A DNA stretch of 64,000 nt from Halorientalis sp. IM1011 (GTDB lineage: Archaea; Halobacteriota; Halobacteria; Halobacteriales; Haloarculaceae): the NCBI RefSeq assembly GCF_001989615.1, contig NZ_CP019067.1, forward strand, positions 2,108,001-2,172,000, read 5' to 3'. Within the stretch, counting starts at the first letter, position 1; every line of letters starts with the position of its first letter. Below, one piece after another: positions 51,924 to 60,957 of this stretch. The position numbers were made by a program, and so were the translations under genes. The notes beneath the pieces were generated by a model. The model did not search any database and was not told where the DNA came from. It saw only the letters and a list, made by a program, of their open reading frames with translations.

Positions 51924-52757
51924 ATGCGCTCGAACATCCGAATCGGTTCGCTGCTGCTGGCGCTCGCGGTGGTCCTCACCGCGGCGGTGCCCGCAGCGGC
52001 GGCCATGAACACGGACGCGAACAGTGTCGAGAACGAGACCAGCGGTGACGCCGAAGCCGGTGCCGAGATCGCGGTGACGGCCTCGGGTAGCGCCGACACG
52101 GCCGGCGAGGCCAACGGCTCGGCGGGGATCGCCGTCGGCGCGTCGGCCAGCGCGGACGGTGACGCCCAGTCCGACCGCGGTGAGGCGGCCTCCAACGGCT
52201 CCGCAGACGTCCGTGCCGAGGGTCAGGTCGAGCTGCCCTTCGGGATCGTGATCGACCTGCCGTTCCAGGGCGAGGCCGAAGCCAGCGCCGACAGTGAGGC
52301 GAACGCGAGTGCGAACGACGGTGACGGCGACCACGGTGTCGTCGCGTCCGTCGTGAGCCTGTTCGCCGGCGGCGAGGCCGAGGCCAACGCCGAGGCAGAC
52401 GCGAACGCGAGCGCGAACGACAGTGACGGTGACGACGACGGGTTCGTCGCGACCGTCCTGAGCGTGTTCGCGAACGGCGAGGCCGAAGCCAACGCGGCGG
52501 CCAGCGGTGAGGCCGATACCGAGACCGACGCTGACGCCGACGCAACGGCCAGCGCCGAGACGAACGCTGAAGCCAGTGCGACGGTCGACGCCGAAGTCGA
52601 TGCCAACGTGAACGCGAGCGGCGAACTCGACGACGCACGCGAGGACGCGAGCGACGCGCTCGGCGAGGTCGACAACGAGACCAGCGAGGAGATCGCTGAC
52701 GCCAACGAGGATTCGAGCGAGGTCGTCGGTGAGATCCAGACCGAGATCGAGGGCTAA
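51924..52757 (+). CDS. Secreted Ala/Asn/Asp-rich repeat protein
   Basis: 277 residues. A Sec signal peptide (MRSNIRIGSLLLALAVVLTAAVPAAA) is followed by three related modules: a hydrophobic patch (LPFGIVIDLPFQ; GVVASVVSLFAGG; GFVATVLSVFANG), then GEAEANAEADANASAND-type stretches. Many Asn-x-Ser/Thr sites suggest glycosylation. The end is a Glu/Asp helix (VDNETSEEIADANEDSSEVVG). No anchor or sorting signal is seen, so it may be shed or held through partners. Confidence 0.75.
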   Translation: MRSNIRIGSLLLALAVVLTAAVPAAAAMNTDANSVENETSGDAEAGAEIAVTASGSADTAGEANGSAGIAVGASASADGDAQSDRGEAASNGSADVRAEGQVELPFGIVIDLPFQGEAEASADSEANASANDGDGDHGVVASVVSLFAGGEAEANAEADANASANDSDGDDDGFVATVLSVFANGEAEANAAASGEADTETDADADATASAETNAEASATVDAEVDANVNASGELDDAREDASDALGEVDNETSEEIADANEDSSEVVGEIQTEIEG

Positions 52758-52923
52758 CGCCGATCACACCCCTCCGAACGTCGTTCCCACTCCACGGGAC
52801 CCACACGAACCCCCATTCCCATGATTCGCTCCGTTACCGCTGACACGTTTCCTGCCCCGGGGTCCCGTCTCGGCAGATCCGAAGATAGATTACGATCACT
52901 CGACCTATCCCTTCACAGACGGA

Positions 52924-53976
52924 ATGCAACGAGTTTCCCGGTGGCTGCTGATCGGTGCGACCGTCCTCGCCGCGTGCTGGCTCTTCGCCGGGCCAGCCGC
53001 GGCCCAGTCAGCCGGCGCGGACAACACCTCGTTGTCGCCCGACAGTACGCTCATCCGGATCGACGCCGCGGCCGACGGATCCGCTGCCTGGGAGATCCAG
53101 TACCAGTTCTACCTGACCGATCCCGGCGAGAAAGAGGCGTTCGAGTCCTACCGTCAGGACATCGAGGCGAACCGCTCGACGTACGTCGAGGAGTTCGCCG
53201 CCGACATCCGCCCGACGGTCCGGCAGGCCGAGAACGACACGGGCCGGGAGATGGCCCTCTCGAACGCCACCGTGACGGTTCGCCGCCAGCGGCTCGCCCA
53301 GCCGACCGGCATCGTCACCTACCGGTTCGGCTGGTCCGGGTTCGCCGGCGGCAACGCCTCGACCCTGTCGATCGGCGACGCCATCAGCGGCTTCTACCTC
53401 GGCCCGGACACGCGACTCACCGTCACCTGGCCCGAGGCCTATCGCCTCGACCGGGTGTCGCCCGATCCGGCCGAGACCCGCAGCGACCGGGTCGTCTGGC
53501 AGGGCGAACTCGGCTTCTCCTCGACGGCCCCCCGAATCGTCGCCACCGAGACGACCGAGTCGGGACCGGCGAGTTCGGGCGGGTTCCCGCTGCTCGCGGC
53601 CGGCGTCGCCGTCCTGATCCTCGCCGCGCTCGGGGCCGCCGGCGCGTTCTACGTCCGGACCCGGTCGGGCGACGGGGACGACGGCGGAGCCGTGACCGGA
53701 GCGACGGCCGGCGGCCCGGCGTCCGCGACCGACGACGACGATACAGCACCAGCGGCTGGCCCGCCGTCGGACCTGCTCAGCGACGACGAACGCGCGCTGT
53801 CGGCCATTCGCGATCACGGCGGCCGGATGAAACAGCAGGAACTGGCCGACGCCTGCGACTGGGGCGAATCGAAGACCAGCAGAGTCGTGAACCGGCTCCG
53901 GGACGACGGCGAGATCGAGGTGTTCCGGCTCGGTCGCGAGAACGTCATCTCACTACCGGAGGAAACCCATGACTGA
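52924..53976 (+). CDS. Membrane protein with extracellular domain and cytoplasmic winged helix
   Basis: 350 residues. Signal peptide (1-27, ending AAAQS), an extracellular beta domain (about 40-215), a membrane helix (about 222-245, FPLLAAGVAVLILAALGAAGAFYV), an acidic linker, and a C-terminal winged helix: DDERALSAIRDHGGRMKQQELADACDWGESKTSRVVNRLRDDGEIEVF. It resembles haloarchaeal DUF7345/DUF7343 proteins. It could carry an outside signal to DNA or act as an anchored regulator. It overlaps the next gene by 8 bp. Confidence 0.82.
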   Translation: MQRVSRWLLIGATVLAACWLFAGPAAAQSAGADNTSLSPDSTLIRIDAAADGSAAWEIQYQFYLTDPGEKEAFESYRQDIEANRSTYVEEFAADIRPTVRQAENDTGREMALSNATVTVRRQRLAQPTGIVTYRFGWSGFAGGNASTLSIGDAISGFYLGPDTRLTVTWPEAYRLDRVSPDPAETRSDRVVWQGELGFSSTAPRIVATETTESGPASSGGFPLLAAGVAVLILAALGAAGAFYVRTRSGDGDDGGAVTGATAGGPASATDDDDTAPAAGPPSDLLSDDERALSAIRDHGGRMKQQELADACDWGESKTSRVVNRLRDDGEIEVFRLGRENVISLPEETHD

Positions 53977-55012
53977 ACCTCAATCACGAATCACGAACCG
54001 ACTGCGCCCCCTCGTGGCCGCGGTGCTGGTCGTCTGTCTCGTCGTCGGGGCCGCGATCCCGGCGGCCGGCCTGTTGGCCGACTCGCCGACGGCCGACCGG
54101 GCGGCCAGTGACGGGGCCGCGACCGACGCGAACGCTGCCAGTACCGACGCGATCCGGGCCGGACAATCCGGCGGTAACGAGAGCGACACGAACGCTACGG
54201 CGTCCGCCGGTGCTCGACTGGCGGGTGCGATCGGTAGCCAGCAGTCCGAGGCGGCCGGTGAGATCGAGACCCGGACGCTGCTCGTCAGGCTCGGCCGCGC
54301 CGACTCGCCCGAGGAGCGGGCCGCGGTGCTCGCAGTGCTGGAGGAGCGAACCGACGCCCGACTGGCCTCGCTACGGGAGCGCCGCGAACGACTTCGGGCG
54401 GCGGCCGACAACCGCTCGGTCTCGCCCGGGGCGTACGCCCACCTCGCCGCCACCGTCTCCGTCGAGGCGACCGTGACCGAGCGGCTGGCCGACCGCGGCG
54501 AGCGAGCCACGACGGACCTCCCCGCCGCCGTCACGGCCGAATACGGGCTCTCGGCGAGCCGGTTCAACGCGCTGGCCAACGACTCCCGGTCGGTCGCCGC
54601 GTCGCTCCGGAGCGACCTCCGGGCCCTCGGGGCGCCCCACGACACCGACGAGATCGGTGCGGAGAACGGCCTCGACGCCGGAAAGATGCTCGACGACCTG
54701 GACGACACCGTCGATCCGGCCAACCGGACGGACTGGCCGTTCGACCGGAACGACTCCACGCTCGGTGACGCCCTCGACGGCGAGAACGAGTCGCTCGACC
54801 TCGACGGCGTCTTCGACGACGGCGACACGTCCGGGACCGGCGACGCCACCGACGAAAGCGCTACCGACGATTCGCTCGACGGCGCCGTCACCGACGACCG
54901 AACGGTCGACGGTTCAGATGGCACGCCCGACGGTACCACCGACAGGAACACGACGGACAGTGACGGGGAATCGGCCGAAAAAGACGCCGACGACGGCCTG
55001 TTCGACGGGTAG
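53969..55012 (+). CDS. Secreted DUF7096-like protein
   Basis: 347 residues. An N-terminal hydrophobic helix (about 14-33, LVAAVLVVCLVVGAAIPAAG) is likely a signal or anchor. A helical region follows (about 90-215) with RLGRADSPEERAAVLAVLEERTDARLASLRERRERL, then a Ser/Asp/Thr-rich tail. It recalls the DUF7096 haloarchaeal family. It overlaps the winged-helix membrane protein gene, so the two probably work together. Function unknown. Confidence 0.72.
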   Translation: MTEPQSRITNRLRPLVAAVLVVCLVVGAAIPAAGLLADSPTADRAASDGAATDANAASTDAIRAGQSGGNESDTNATASAGARLAGAIGSQQSEAAGEIETRTLLVRLGRADSPEERAAVLAVLEERTDARLASLRERRERLRAAADNRSVSPGAYAHLAATVSVEATVTERLADRGERATTDLPAAVTAEYGLSASRFNALANDSRSVAASLRSDLRALGAPHDTDEIGAENGLDAGKMLDDLDDTVDPANRTDWPFDRNDSTLGDALDGENESLDLDGVFDDGDTSGTGDATDESATDDSLDGAVTDDRTVDGSDGTPDGTTDRNTTDSDGESAEKDADDGLFDG

Positions 55013-55021
55013 CGTCGACAG

Positions 55022-56323
55022 TCAGAAGTCGTCGAAGGTCGGCCGGTCGTGGTCGCCGGGGAAGTCCGCCACCGGAACCTGTTTCTGGTCGCCCGACGCC
55101 ATGTCCTTGACCGTCACGGCGTCGTCTTCGAGGTCCTGCTCGCCGACGATGACGACCGTCTCGGCGTTTATCGAGTCGGCGTAGTCGAGCTGGCCGCCGA
55201 AACTCCGATCGGAGAGGTCCGTCTCGACGACGTGGCCGCGCTCGCGCAACTCGCCGGTGATCTCCGCCGCCACGTCCCGCGTGTCCCCGACCGTGAGGAC
55301 GTAGTAGTCGGTCGTGAACCCCTCGTCGGGCCAGACGCCCGCCCGCTGGAGGAGGAGCGAGAGCGGCGCGAGACCGGGCGCGACGCCGACCGCGGGCGTC
55401 GGCTGGCCGCCGAAGCTCTCGATGAGGTCGTCGTAGCGGCCGCCGCCGAACACCGACCGCGAGACCTCGCCCGTGGCGTCGAAACACTCGAAGACGACGC
55501 CGGTGTAGTAGTCCAGTCCGCGGGCGGTCTCCAGCGAGAGCGTACAGTACTCCCGCGCGCCGAAGTCCGCCGCGGCATCGAGGACGTTCTGGAGGTTCGT
55601 CACCGCGTCCTCGACGCGGTCGGTCCCCGCGAACTCGATCAACTCGTCGAGATGCTCCTCGGGCGTGTCCAGCAGGTCGTCGAACTCGGCGGCCTGGTCG
55701 TAGGAGAGGCCGGCCTCGTAGAGCAGGTCGTGGTATTCGTCCTCGTCGATCTTCTCGGATTTGTCCACCGCGCGGATGGCCTCGCGGGTGTCCACGTCGG
55801 CGTCGAACGCCTCCAGCAAACCACCGAGGATGTCCCGATGGGAGACGCGGAACTCGAACTCCTCGCTCGTCAGACCGAGGTTCGTCAGCGCGTCGGCGGC
55901 GAAGGCGAGCACTTCGGCGTCGGCTTCCGGTTCCGACGACCCGAAGATGTCGACGTTGGTCTGGTAGAACTCGCGGAACCGGCCCTGCTGGACCTGCTCG
56001 TACCGCCAGAACGGTCGTGTCGAGACCCACTTGATCGGCTTGGAGAGTTCCTGCTGTTTGGCGACGACCATCCGTGCGACCGTCGGCGTCAACTCGGGGG
56101 TGAGCGACACCTCGCGACCCCCTTTGTCCTCGAAGGCGTACAGTTCCTCGACGATCTCCTCGCCGCTCTTGTCGACGTACATCTCCGTGCGCTCCATCGC
56201 CGGGGTCCCGATCTCGCGGAAGCCGTACTGGCGTGCCGTGGCCTCCAGCGTGTCGATGACCTCCCGCCGGGGCCCCATCTCCGTGGGGTAGAAATCGCGA
56301 AAGCCCTTCAGGCCGTCGTACAT
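55022..56323 (-). CDS. hisS: Histidyl-tRNA synthetase
   Basis: 433 residues from MYDGLKGFRDFYPTEMGPRR. Class II features: FRDFYP and EIGTPAMERTEM (motif 1), FWRYEQVQQGRFREFYQTNVDIFGS (motif 2), and the histidine-specific region LETARGLDYYTGVVFECF and SVFGGGRYDDLIESFGG. The anticodon-binding domain forms the last 100 residues. Its 3' end is 9 bp from the convergent DUF7096-like gene. Confidence 0.96.
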   Translation of the reverse strand: MYDGLKGFRDFYPTEMGPRREVIDTLEATARQYGFREIGTPAMERTEMYVDKSGEEIVEELYAFEDKGGREVSLTPELTPTVARMVVAKQQELSKPIKWVSTRPFWRYEQVQQGRFREFYQTNVDIFGSSEPEADAEVLAFAADALTNLGLTSEEFEFRVSHRDILGGLLEAFDADVDTREAIRAVDKSEKIDEDEYHDLLYEAGLSYDQAAEFDDLLDTPEEHLDELIEFAGTDRVEDAVTNLQNVLDAAADFGAREYCTLSLETARGLDYYTGVVFECFDATGEVSRSVFGGGRYDDLIESFGGQPTPAVGVAPGLAPLSLLLQRAGVWPDEGFTTDYYVLTVGDTRDVAAEITGELRERGHVVETDLSDRSFGGQLDYADSINAETVVIVGEQDLEDDAVTVKDMASGDQKQVPVADFPGDHDRPTFDDF

Positions 56324-56408
56324 GTGCCCCGCTTTGCCCACCGCGCGCTTGAAACTGTCCTTCCGGGACCGGCCCAAGGTACGTCCCCCTCCGTGCCGTA
56401 CTCCGGCT

Positions 56409-56612
56409 ATGGGATCGGACGGCCTCGTCGAACTCGATCAGGACTGCTGGACGGCGCTCGCGAAGTACAATCTCCTGCTGGCGACAGTGTTCGGCGTCGC
56501 CGCCGTCGCCGCCAGAGCGACGCTCCCCTCACAGAACCTGCTCGTCGTCCAGAACGCCACGCTCGCCGTCGTGTTCGGCGGTATCCAGACCTACGCCTGG
56601 CTCTCGGCCTGA
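56409..56612 (+). CDS. Small membrane protein, 67 residues
   Basis: Starts MGSDGLVELDQDCWTALAKY and has two hydrophobic helices (NLLLATVFGVAAVAARATL and NLLVVQNATLAVVFGGIQTYAWL). An upstream ATG-less extension is possible but has poor composition. Divergent from hisS. Function unknown. Confidence 0.65.
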   Translation: MGSDGLVELDQDCWTALAKYNLLLATVFGVAAVAARATLPSQNLLVVQNATLAVVFGGIQTYAWLSA

Positions 56613-56621
56613 GCGGCCGGG

Positions 56622-57218
56622 TTACTGGTCCCGCAACCCGACCACCCGCGTCTGATCGTGGTCGGGAAACACGTCCTCGACGGCCCCGTCCTCGAACTCC
56701 TCGCGGATCAACTCGCGCAACTCCGCCTCGTAGTCACCCTTGGGAATCTCCTCGCTCGGCCCCTCCTCGACCACCAGTTGCGCGTCCACGAGGTCGTCGA
56801 CCGCGCCGCGGCCAAAGCCCGACAGCGGCGCGACGTAGTCGACGCCGTGGCGGTCTTCGAGACTCTGGGCCTGTGCCCGCGAGACCGTCGGCACCCGATC
56901 GTCGCGGCGGGTGCCGTCCGCCACTGCACTGAACGACTCCGCCGCGACGACTTCGAGGACGTGATCGTGAACCTGCTGGATACCGTTACGGGGAAAGCCG
57001 TCCTCGACCATCTGTGCGGCCGCTTCGCGGGCCACGTCCTCGTCCAGCTCGACCGTCTCGATCGGGAATCCGACCGCCGCGGCCGCCTCGCGGGCGTGGT
57101 CGGCCGCGTCGGTGATCCCGAACGTCGCCGAGACGAGCGTGACCTCGTAGAACGGATCGAGGACTAGGGCCGCGAGCGTCGAGTCCTTGCCGCCGCTGTA
57201 GAGGACGCCGACGTCCAT
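56622..57218 (-). CDS. PP-loop ATP-pyrophosphatase (N-type)
   Basis: 198 residues starting MDVGVLYSGGKDSTLAALVL, with the PP-loop SGGKDS at residues 8-13. Another motif is ADGTRRDDRVPTVSRAQAQSLED, then VDYVAPLSGFGRG. This resembles a haloarchaeal group of N-type ATP pyrophosphatases, a class that includes GMP synthase, asparagine synthase and tRNA thiolation enzymes. The substrate is unknown. It directly follows the PDCD5-like gene (no gap), an arrangement that suggests co-expression. Confidence 0.82.
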   Translation of the reverse strand: MDVGVLYSGGKDSTLAALVLDPFYEVTLVSATFGITDAADHAREAAAAVGFPIETVELDEDVAREAAAQMVEDGFPRNGIQQVHDHVLEVVAAESFSAVADGTRRDDRVPTVSRAQAQSLEDRHGVDYVAPLSGFGRGAVDDLVDAQLVVEEGPSEEIPKGDYEAELRELIREEFEDGAVEDVFPDHDQTRVVGLRDQ

Positions 57219-57569
57219 CTACCGGCGTTCGATGTCGAAACTCTTCGAGTCCGGTTTGAGCTCGCTGAGCAGGTCCTTCATCTTCTCCTCGTCGATCTTG
57301 CCCTGGATGCGCCCGCTCCGGGCCAGCGCGATGACCTGCTGTTCGACCTTCTCGCCGAACTGCGGCTTGGACATCTTCACCGTGTTCAGGCGCTTGCGCG
57401 CCCCGTCGGTCAGGTGCTGGCGCAGCAGCGCCTTCTTCTGGGCCTCGGCCTGCTGGCGCTGTGCCTCCTGGGCCTCGCCGCCGCCCTGCCCCTGTTTCTG
57501 CTCGCGCAGCTTCTCCATTTTCTCCTGTCGCAGCCGTTCGAGCTCCTCGTCGTCGGGCTCGCCACTCAT
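57219..57569 (-). CDS. PDCD5-like DNA-binding protein
   Basis: 116 residues. It starts [26 protein letters not shown], then a Gln-rich linker, and the core [47 protein letters not shown], the conserved PDCD5 domain. The archaeal members bind DNA and are conserved near S19e, as here. It is encoded with the PP-loop protein (adjacent stop/start). Confidence 0.94.
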   Translation of the reverse strand: MSGEPDDEELERLRQEKMEKLREQKQGQGGGEAQEAQRQQAEAQKKALLRQHLTDGARKRLNTVKMSKPQFGEKVEQQVIALARSGRIQGKIDEEKMKDLLSELKPDSKSFDIERR

Positions 57570-57627
57570 GACTACCCGACACTAACCTCGTCAGCCGCAA
57601 AACCCTAACGGACCACCTTTTTACTGC

Positions 57628-57654
57628 GGGGGGTTCGCCGCCGGCGAACCCCCC
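57628..57654. terminator. 12-bp GC hairpin between the PDCD5-like gene and rps19e
   Basis: GGGGGGTTCGCC (57628-57639) pairs perfectly with GGCGAACCCCCC (57643-57654) across a 3-base loop. It lies in a 269-bp gap between the end of rps19e and the start of the PDCD5-like gene, both leftward. Likely ends the rps19e transcript. Confidence 0.5.
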
Positions 57655-57679
57655 TTGCAAAAAGCTGGACCAAAAACCC

Positions 57680-57706
57680 CACCGCGCTCCCTCCGGTCGC
57701 GCGGTG
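57680..57706 (-). repeat. Loop-conserved hairpin, copy 6
   Basis: On the minus strand CACCGCGC and GCGCGGTG form an 8-bp stem around GACCGGAGGGA, which fits the GANCGNAGNGA loop exactly. It lies downstream of rps19e. Confidence 0.7.
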
Positions 57707-57838
57707 TAAACCGCCGCCTGCGGCGGCGGATGCTAGTCCCTCCGCGACCACCAACCGCCACAGCCACCGCAACCGCGACCGCCCCGCGACCGCCACAGCA
57801 CAGCCGCTACCCGCCGAGAGAAAATAGAGAAGATCGGC

Positions 57839-58300
57839 TTACGCGTACCGTTCGAGTTCCGGCCGGTCGAGGTCCGAGAGGACTTCGCCCGCGGTGTCGT
57901 CGAGCAGGCTCATTCCGTCGCCGGTGACCTTGCGGCCTTCGCCCTGCGCGATCTGGATGTAGCCGACCTCTTCGAGCTGCTGGAGCGCGGTCCGGATGAC
58001 CTTCCCGGAGCCGTCCGTGCTGTTCGGCGGGCGGACCCGGTAGCGGGTCGAGCCCTGCTTGGAACTACCGTACTCGGTGGTGAGGCGCTCGACACCGACG
58101 GGACCGTCGACGGCGACCTTCCGGAGCAGGCTGGCGGCGCGGCGCTGCCAGAAGTCCTCCTGCTCGGGCGGGAGTTCGCGACCGGTACCGGTCTTCGTGA
58201 ATCGGGCCCAGTCGGGTTCTTCTACTGCCTCTTCCTCGGCGAGTTTCTCGGCGACCGCCTCGATGAGATTCTCGGCGGGCACGTCGTAGAGCGTCGTCAT
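57839..58300 (-). CDS. rps19e: Ribosomal protein S19e
   Basis: 153 residues starting MTTLYDVPAENLIEAVAEKLAE. Typical S19e: DWARFTKTGTGRELPPEQEDFWQRRAASLLRKVAVDGPVGVERL, then RPPNSTDGSGKVIRTALQQLEEVGYIQ. It is a small-subunit ribosomal protein with a winged-helix core, needed for late assembly. The TATA box about 27 bases upstream sets a leaderless start and excludes longer in-frame forms. Confidence 0.97.
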   Translation of the reverse strand: MTTLYDVPAENLIEAVAEKLAEEEAVEEPDWARFTKTGTGRELPPEQEDFWQRRAASLLRKVAVDGPVGVERLTTEYGSSKQGSTRYRVRPPNSTDGSGKVIRTALQQLEEVGYIQIAQGEGRKVTGDGMSLLDDTAGEVLSDLDRPELERYA

Positions 58301-58323
58301 TGCATCTCCGTTCCGCGCGGCGT

Positions 58324-58331
58324 CATAAAAG
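58324..58331 (-). promoter_or_regulatory. TATA box for rps19e
   Basis: CTTTTATG on the minus strand, centred 27-28 bases before the ATG at 58300. Confidence 0.6.
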
Positions 58332-58432
58332 CGCATCGTTAGCGACCCGTCGCGTGGCTCGCTGTCGTACTCTCCGACTCGACCGGGAGTCGAGAGGGTG
58401 GTTTTCATTAGTAGCGGGTTCGATGTGCCGGT

Positions 58433-59311
58433 ATGGACGAGCGGGCGGCCCTGGCCCTGCTGGCCGACGACCTCCCCGCCGCGGGCGACGACGCGGCCGT
58501 AGTCGGCGACCAGGTCCTCACGACCGATATGCTCCACGAAACGACGGATTTCCCCGCGGGGACGACCAGATACACCGCCGGCTGGCGATCCGTCGGCGCG
58601 TCACTGTCTGACGTGGCCGCGATGGGTGCCGAGGCGACCGCCGCCGTCGCCGTCTACGCCGCCCCGACGTTCGACCCCGACGAGTTGCGCGCGTTCGTGC
58701 GCGGCGCACGGGACGTGTGTGCCTACGTCGAGGCCGAGTACGTCGGCGGCGACCTCGACGACCACGACGAGTTCACCGTCGCCACCACCGCCCTCGGCCG
58801 CACGACCGACCCGGTCCGGCGCTCGGACGCCCAGCCGGGCGACGCCCTCTGTGTGACGGGGACGCTCGGCCGGAGCGGGGCCGCTATCCGCCTGTTCGAG
58901 CGCGGTGACACCGAGTGGGCCAACGAACTGTTCCGGTTCACCCCCCGGGTCGTCCCCGGGCTGGCGATCTCGTCCGCTGCCACGGCGATGATCGACTCCA
59001 GCGACGGACTGGCTCGGTCGCTCCACCAGCTTTCCGACTCCTCTGACTGTGGGTTCGCCGTCGAGACGCCGCTCCCAATCGACGACGCCGTCGACGACGT
59101 GGCCGACGACCCCGCCGACCGCCACGAACTCGGCGTGTTCTTCGGCGAAGACTTCGAACTCGTCTTCACCGCCCCGGAAGAGAGCCTCCCCGGCCTCCGG
59201 GACGTGTGTGACGTGCCGATCAGCCGGATCGGGACCGTCACCGAGGGCGAGGAGGTCACGCTCGACGGCGTGGCGCTCCCGGATCGCGGATACACGCACG
59301 GCGAGGCGTAG
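58433..59311 (+). CDS. thiL: Thiamine-monophosphate kinase
   Basis: 292 residues starting MDERAALALLADDLPAAGDDAAVV. ThiL features: GDDAAVVGDQVLTTDMLHE (metal-binding Asp), WRSVGASLSDVAAMGAEATAAV, DALCVTGTLGRSGAA and MIDSSDGLARSL, then FGEDFELVFTAPE. It phosphorylates thiamine monophosphate to the pyrophosphate, the active cofactor. It is slightly shorter than bacterial ThiL (about 320). Convergent with the site-2 protease gene. Confidence 0.93.
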   Translation: MDERAALALLADDLPAAGDDAAVVGDQVLTTDMLHETTDFPAGTTRYTAGWRSVGASLSDVAAMGAEATAAVAVYAAPTFDPDELRAFVRGARDVCAYVEAEYVGGDLDDHDEFTVATTALGRTTDPVRRSDAQPGDALCVTGTLGRSGAAIRLFERGDTEWANELFRFTPRVVPGLAISSAATAMIDSSDGLARSLHQLSDSSDCGFAVETPLPIDDAVDDVADDPADRHELGVFFGEDFELVFTAPEESLPGLRDVCDVPISRIGTVTEGEEVTLDGVALPDRGYTHGEA

Positions 59312-59340
59312 GTTGGCCGGTATCGGCTGTGTGGGCGGTA

Positions 59341-60447
59341 TCAGGTCGTGACCGGGACTGGCGTGAAGCAGGCCAGGCCCAGCAGGAACGTGACGATGCC
59401 GAGCGCGAACCGCCTGCCGTCGAGTCGCTCGTCGCTGATCGGCGTCGTCGGCCCGGCGTAGGCCAGCCCGAGCGCGAGCGTCCCCCAGAGGAACCAGACC
59501 AGCGTCACCTCTCCGCTCCGGGCCAGCAACTGGAAGGCTCCGAGCCCGAACAGCGCCGCTGGCACGGCCGCACCGATGGTCTCGGTCCGCTCGCCGAACA
59601 TCGCCCGGACGGCGTGGCCACCGTCCAGCTGTCCGACGGGGAGCAGGTTCAGGAAAGTGAGGAAGGCCCCGAGCCAGCCGCCGAAGACGACTGGGTTGAA
59701 GATCAATCGGGGATCCTCGTAGACGAGTTGCTGGCCGGTCAGGGCCGCGATGGCCTCGATCAGGGGCGGGTGGTTGAACTGCACGCCGAAGGGGTTCGTG
59801 ACCGGCGGAAGGTGCAGGCCGATTACGGTGACCACGACGGTCGCGACCAGCCCCGCCAGCGGGCCGGCGATGCCGATGTCGAACAGGGCCTTTCGGTCGG
59901 GAATCCGGCCTTTCATGCGGATGACCGCGCCCATCGTGCCGAAGGGTGGGATCGGGACGGGGATGAAATAGGGCAGGCTGGCGTCGACGCGGTGGTACCG
60001 GCTCAGGACGTAGTGGCCGAGTTCGTGCGTGCCGATCACGCCGAGCACGGCGGCGGTGAACGGCCAGGCCCTGATTGCGGAGGCAGGGTCGGCGAAGGCG
60101 TTGCCCCGGTACCACAGCGAGCCGACGAACAGCGTGGTCGCCACTGTCGCCAGTGCGAGCGCGACGTTCGTCCAGGGGATCCCGTCGACGCCGACCGACT
60201 GCGGTTCGGCGACCAGCACGTAGGTTCCCGGTCCGGTCGGGCCACCTGATTGGTGCTGTCGGAGGGAGATCTCGTACCCGTACTCGCGAAACAGCGGGTG
60301 GACCTCGCGTTCCAGGACGTCGGCGGGGACCGTGGGACGGCCGAGATAGAGGAGTCGATCACCGTCGGTCCGGACCTCGTGGACGCGAAACACCGACGCG
60401 AACTCCTCGATCGGCGGGCCGTCCCGTGGTGTCCGGGCAGCCGCCAT
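59341..60447 (-). CDS. Site-2 protease family protein (M50)
   Basis: 368 residues. After a cytosolic N-terminal part (1-125, with VPADVLEREVHPLFREYGYE) come about six membrane helices. The zinc motif HExxH is in IGTHELGHYVLSRYHRVDASLPYFIPVPIPPFGTMGAVI, and the second ligand region is LNLLPVGQLDGGHAV (NxxPxxxxDG). It cuts membrane proteins inside the bilayer; targets unknown. A T-rich box (GTTTTTAC) lies about 28 bases upstream of the ATG. Confidence 0.93.
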   Translation of the reverse strand: MAAARTPRDGPPIEEFASVFRVHEVRTDGDRLLYLGRPTVPADVLEREVHPLFREYGYEISLRQHQSGGPTGPGTYVLVAEPQSVGVDGIPWTNVALALATVATTLFVGSLWYRGNAFADPASAIRAWPFTAAVLGVIGTHELGHYVLSRYHRVDASLPYFIPVPIPPFGTMGAVIRMKGRIPDRKALFDIGIAGPLAGLVATVVVTVIGLHLPPVTNPFGVQFNHPPLIEAIAALTGQQLVYEDPRLIFNPVVFGGWLGAFLTFLNLLPVGQLDGGHAVRAMFGERTETIGAAVPAALFGLGAFQLLARSGEVTLVWFLWGTLALGLAYAGPTTPISDERLDGRRFALGIVTFLLGLACFTPVPVTT

Positions 60448-60558
60448 CGACCGCTACTTACAGGTCGGCAGTGTAAAAACCTCGTGTCGGCTGACTGGCA
60501 GTCGTTCGCAGGGGGTCGAACGACCGGTTACGGGGCGTCGGGCGGGCGTGGTGTCCAT

Positions 60559-60819
60559 TCAGGCGGATTCGATGCGCCAGGTGGTCGCGCTCGTGTACGA
60601 CCACTTCTCGATCTCCAGGTCGGTAGCCGAGTCCTTCAACTTCACCATCAGCGCACCGATCTCCTTGGGCGACAGTCCGACTTCGTCCGCGATGAACTTG
60701 CTCTTGAAGTACATCTCGCCGTCTGCCGCCTTCTGCGAGAGATACTCCTTGAGCTGTTCCTCTTTGCTCGCAGCGTCTTCCTCGTCGTTCGTCGCGGAGG
60801 GCTGTGTGGTTGCGCTCAT
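60559..60819 (-). CDS. DUF7123-like small protein
   Basis: 86 residues from MSATTQPSATNDEEDAASK. The C-terminal 55 residues (LKEYLSQKAADGEMYFKSKFIADEV, GLSPKEIGALMVKLKD) look like a winged helix, consistent with the haloarchaeal DUF7123 family as I recall it. A DNA-binding or adaptor role is likely. GAGGTG precedes the ATG and a strong TATA box lies about 40 bases upstream. Several inverted repeats are found upstream of that. Confidence 0.78.
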   Translation of the reverse strand: MSATTQPSATNDEEDAASKEEQLKEYLSQKAADGEMYFKSKFIADEVGLSPKEIGALMVKLKDSATDLEIEKWSYTSATTWRIESA

Positions 60820-60855
60820 CTGTGACACCTCACTTCCCCCTTCCGACCAGGAGCC

Positions 60856-60864
60856 CATATAAAG
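60856..60864 (-). promoter_or_regulatory. TATA box for the DUF7123-like gene
   Basis: CTTTATATG on the minus strand, about 40 bases before the ATG. It gives a leader of about 14 bases that includes GAGGTG. Confidence 0.65.
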
Positions 60865-60933
60865 GCAGGAAGCTTCGAATCACTTCGCCGGTTTTAGCGA
60901 CACTTCGCGTTTGTTCGCTCGTAAACCGGTGTG

Positions 60934-60957
60934 AAAAACGTCTTTCAGGACGTTTTT
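60934..60957 (-). terminator. Hairpin AAAAACGTC-GACGTTTTT
   Basis: 9-bp perfect stem, 6-base loop, ending in five T on either strand. It lies about 190 bases after the MobB-MoaE stop codon and upstream of the next promoter, so it may stop read-through transcription, or be part of a small RNA. Confidence 0.45.

Noticed and set aside
57570-57838. Whether the 269-bp gap before the PDCD5-like gene could hold a small RNA such as 7S or RNase P RNA.
   Set aside because: It consists of two strong hairpins and pyrimidine-rich DNA, without the conserved cores of those RNAs. The hairpins are better read as transcription ends.
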